Assembly (NCBI GenBank): GCA_036260395.1
Contig: DASZZY010000211.1
Span: 1-17,435, forward strand
Source: DASZZY01 sp036260395
Lineage (GTDB): Bacteria > Actinomycetota > UBA4738 > CALAEC01
Direction: 5' to 3'
Length of the DNA stretch: 17,435 nucleotides
The notes below the pieces were generated by a model. The model was given only the letters and a program-made list of their open reading frames with translations, searched no databases and had not been told where the DNA came from. The position numbers and the translations under genes are program-made. Below are positions 15,324 to 17,435 of the stretch, piece after piece (positions within the stretch are counted from its first letter, which is position 1; each line of letters begins with the position of its first letter).

Positions 15324-15352
15324 GACCCGGCCCCGCTGGAGGACGCCGGGTC
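15324..15352 (-). repeat. Perfect 8-bp inverted repeat between ftsI and murE
   Basis: The arms GACCCGGC (15324-15331) and GCCGGGTC (15345-15352) are exact reverse complements around 13 bases. The repeat fills half of the 56-base gap between the ftsI stop and the murE start. No T-run follows on the minus strand. Possible roles are an mRNA processing or partial attenuation hairpin; chance is not excluded at this base composition. Confidence 0.5.
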
Positions 15353-15361
15353 CCCGCAATT

Positions 15362-17077
15362 CTAGCCCTCCGTCTCCCGGGCCAGCGGCGGGATCACCGG
15401 CCCCCGCGTGACGGGGATGCGCAGGTGGGCGGCGGCGAACCGGGCCACGTCGCGGAACAGCGGCGCGGCGGCGATGCCCCCGTACACCGTGTCGGGCTCG
15501 TCGAGGATCGCGGCGATCACGATGGCGGGGTCCCGGGCCGGGAGGAACCCGATGAACGACGCCACGTACTGGTCGCTGTACCCCAGGGCTCCCTCCAGCG
15601 GCTTCCGGGCCGTGCCGGTCTTCCCGGCCACCCAGTAGCCCGGGAGGCGGGCGGCCTGGCCGGTCCCCTCGGCGACGGCCTGGGCCAGCATCCCGGTGAC
15701 CTTCCGGGCCGTCCGCCGCGAGACGACCCGCTCCTCGTCCGGGGCCGGGGCCGGGCGGAACCGGCCGCGCCCGTCCACGGTCCCCCGGACCAGCGTGGGC
15801 TCGACGCGGACCCCGCCGCTGGCGATCGTCGCGTACACCGAAGTCATCTGGAGCGGCGTGACGGCGACGCCCTGCCCGATCGGGATGGTCCCCATGCTCG
15901 TCTGCCACCACCGCTCGGGCGTGAGCAGGATCCCGTCGGCCTCCCCCGGGAACCCGATGCCGGTCGGGCGCCCGAACCCGAACCGGCGCAGGTAGCGGTC
16001 GAGCGTCTCCTTCCCCAGCCGCTCGGCGACCATGATCGTGCCGACGTTGCTGGAGTCGGCGATGATGTCGGTCAGCGTCATCGGCACCGTCGGGTGCTGG
16101 TGGGCGTCGTGGAACACCCCGTCGCCGACCCGGTACGTGTCGGGGACCGTGAGCGTCTCCTCGAGCCCGATGGCCCGCTCCTCGAGCGCCGCCGCGGCCG
16201 TGATGACCTTGTTCACCGATCCAGGCTCGTAGACGTCGGTGACCGGACGGTTGCGGAGCAGGTGCTCGGGGGCCTCGGAGTACGCGTTCAGGTCGAACGC
16301 CGGCGCGGTGGCCATGGCCAGGACCTCCCCGGTGCCCGGCCGGAGCGCGATCACCATCCCCCCCCGCGCGCCGTTGGAGCGGACCGCCTCCTGCAGCGCC
16401 CGCTGGGCGTGGAACTGGAGGTCGCGGTCCAGCGTCAGCACGAGGTCCTCACCGGGGACCGGGCGCACCAGCCGCTCGCCGGCCTGCGGGATCGGCGTCC
16501 CCCCGGGATCCTGTTCGATCACCATCCGCCCGGGATCGCCGGCCAGCAGGTCCTCGTAGGCCATCTCCAGCCCCGTGAGGCCGACGCCGTCGACGCCGAC
16601 GAACCCGAGTACCTGGGCGGCCAGGTCGCTGCCGGGGTAGTACCGCTTCGTCTCCTCGAGGAGGCCGATTCCCGGCAGCGCCAGGCGCTCGATGCGCCGG
16701 GCGATCGGGAGGTCCACCCGGCGCGCCAGGTACACGAACGAGCCGTCGGCGGCCAGCATCCGCTCCAGGCGCCTGGCCGGGACCTCGAGGTGCGGGGCCA
16801 GGGCCGCCGCGACGCGTGCCGGGTGCTTCACCAGGCGCGGGTCGGCGTAGACCGCCCTGGCGGGGAGCGAGAGCGCGAGCTCGTGCCGGTCCCGGTCGTA
16901 GATCGTCCCCCGCCCCGCCGGGAGCGAGATGCTGCGAAGGCGCTGGTCCCGGGCCAGGGCCTCGTACGCCTCGGCGTCCCGGACCTGGAGGACGACCAGC
17001 CTGGCCCCCACGCCGGCGAACGAGAGCGCGAACGCCACGAACAGCGCCGCGAGCCGTCCGGCCGGGGGCCTGGTCAT
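15362..17077 (-). CDS. ftsI: FtsI/PBP3-like class B penicillin-binding protein (septal transpeptidase)
   Basis: This encodes 571 residues from ATG 17077, in an ATGA overlap with ftsL. One N-terminal membrane segment (about 8-31) is followed by the pedestal or dimerisation domain, with GRGTIYDRDRHELALS (55-70) and YYPGSDLAAQVLGFVG (146-161). The transpeptidase domain follows from about residue 235. The active-site motifs are complete: SVNK (287-290, nucleophile S287), SSN (342-344) and KTGT (486-489). It ends at 571 residues without PASTA domains. The enzyme crosslinks septal peptidoglycan and partners with FtsW; beta-lactams bind S287. A SpoVD-like role is conceivable, but the dcw position favours the division transpeptidase. 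Confidence 0.97.
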   Translation of the reverse strand: MTRPPAGRLAALFVAFALSFAGVGARLVVLQVRDAEAYEALARDQRLRSISLPAGRGTIYDRDRHELALSLPARAVYADPRLVKHPARVAAALAPHLEVPARRLERMLAADGSFVYLARRVDLPIARRIERLALPGIGLLEETKRYYPGSDLAAQVLGFVGVDGVGLTGLEMAYEDLLAGDPGRMVIEQDPGGTPIPQAGERLVRPVPGEDLVLTLDRDLQFHAQRALQEAVRSNGARGGMVIALRPGTGEVLAMATAPAFDLNAYSEAPEHLLRNRPVTDVYEPGSVNKVITAAAALEERAIGLEETLTVPDTYRVGDGVFHDAHQHPTVPMTLTDIIADSSNVGTIMVAERLGKETLDRYLRRFGFGRPTGIGFPGEADGILLTPERWWQTSMGTIPIGQGVAVTPLQMTSVYATIASGGVRVEPTLVRGTVDGRGRFRPAPAPDEERVVSRRTARKVTGMLAQAVAEGTGQAARLPGYWVAGKTGTARKPLEGALGYSDQYVASFIGFLPARDPAIVIAAILDEPDTVYGGIAAAPLFRDVARFAAAHLRIPVTRGPVIPPLARETEG

Positions 17078-17435
17078 CCGTCCGGGCCCCGGGCCACCAC
17101 GAGGCCGCCCGCGCCGCTCCCTCCGGAGCGGGAGGGCGCCACGGTGAGCACCTCGAGGCCGTGGCGCGGGACCAGGCCGGCGCGTTCGGCCCAGGCCTCG
17201 ATCCGGCCGGGGCTCGTGAGCTCGGCGTGGCGAAGCTGGAGGCGCCCGTAGCCCGAGCGAAGCCGATCCACCCGCTCGGTGAGCTCCTGGATGCGGAACG
17301 CCCCCTGGGCCACCAGCGCCTGGGTGGTCACCAGGGCGGTCACCATGACGCCCGCGACGAGCAGGAACACGAGGACGAACGGCAGGGCGCGGTGGCGGCG
17401 GGCGGGCGCGGCCGGGCGGCGCGGCCCGGGGGCGG
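17074..17435 (-). CDS. ftsL: FtsL-like bitopic division protein (5' end outside window)
   Basis: The frame is open from the window edge to the TGA at 17074-17076. A GTG at 17370 could be taken as the start, giving 98 residues, but the codons before it continue the hydrophobic segment (LPFVLVFLLVAGVMVTALV) and, before that, a basic Arg/Ala/Pro-rich stretch (RRPAAPARRHRA). That is the normal FtsL layout: basic cytoplasmic tail, one transmembrane helix, then a periplasmic coiled coil (about FRIQELTERVDRLRSGYGRLQLRHAEL) and a short end with ERAGLVP. The true start is therefore probably outside the window. FtsL works with FtsQ and FtsB/DivIC to activate FtsW-FtsI. FtsL is poorly conserved, so the name rests on layout and its place directly before ftsI. 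Confidence 0.82.
   Translation of the reverse strand, partial: APGPRRPAAPARRHRALPFVLVFLLVAGVMVTALVTTQALVAQGAFRIQELTERVDRLRSGYGRLQLRHAELTSPGRIEAWAERAGLVPRHGLEVLTVAPSRSGGSGAGGLVVARGPDG

Noticed and set aside
15293..17251. Long plus-strand open frame (652 codons) opposite ftsI
   Set aside because: Same shadow effect; the minus strand encodes a complete penicillin-binding protein with all catalytic motifs.
1..17435. Mobile elements, CRISPR arrays, tRNA/rRNA genes, phage or defence genes
   Set aside because: I read both strands for transposase or integrase signatures, direct-repeat arrays and RNA gene patterns and saw none. The whole window is accounted for by core division and wall genes.

Overview
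The window is a high-GC (roughly three-quarters G+C by eye), gene-dense segment of a bacterial chromosome. It holds most of a division and cell wall (dcw) cluster, with every supported gene on the minus strand. Transcription therefore runs from position 17435 down to 1, in the order ftsL (partial), ftsI, murE, murF, mraY, murD, ftsW, murG, murC, murB, ftsQ, ftsZ, pgeF, yggS, sepF, yggT, divIVA (partial). The set ftsZ-pgeF-yggS-sepF-yggT-divIVA with no ftsA, the MurG N-terminal loop of the GGTAGH type, the mostly GTG starts and the high GC point to Actinomycetota. Having murB between murC and ftsQ is unlike Streptomyces or Mycobacterium, so a deeper-branching class (for example Acidimicrobiia-, Thermoleophilia- or Rubrobacteria-like) seems more likely. 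That placement is inference.

Layout. Positions 17435-15362 hold ftsL and ftsI, the bitopic division protein and the septal transpeptidase. Positions 15305-4650 hold the cytoplasmic precursor ligases (murE, murF, murD, murC), MurB reductase, the lipid I and lipid II enzymes (mraY, murG), the SEDS glycosyltransferase ftsW and the divisome protein ftsQ. Most of these genes are packed with 4-base stop/start overlaps. The largest gap, 4504-4649, separates ftsQ from ftsZ and carries a good sigma-70-type promoter (TTGACA, 17 bp, TACCTT) and a 29-bp interrupted palindrome. Positions 4503-1 hold ftsZ, the peptidoglycan-editing enzyme pgeF, the PLP-homeostasis protein yggS, the FtsZ anchor sepF, the membrane protein yggT and the polar/septal scaffold divIVA.

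Functionally, the MurB-F enzymes build UDP-MurNAc-pentapeptide. The MurE DNPR motif predicts meso-diaminopimelate. MraY and MurG turn the precursor into lipid II, FtsW and FtsI polymerise and crosslink it at the septum, and FtsQ/FtsL with FtsZ/SepF position and activate that synthesis. DivIVA organises the poles or septum.

I see no RNA genes, mobile elements, CRISPR arrays or foreign-looking islands, and no gene-free stretch longer than about 150 bases. I found no new biological system. The observations most worth a second look are the ftsZ promoter with its palindrome, small inverted repeats in other gaps of the operon, and the extended ends of the DivIVA protein.
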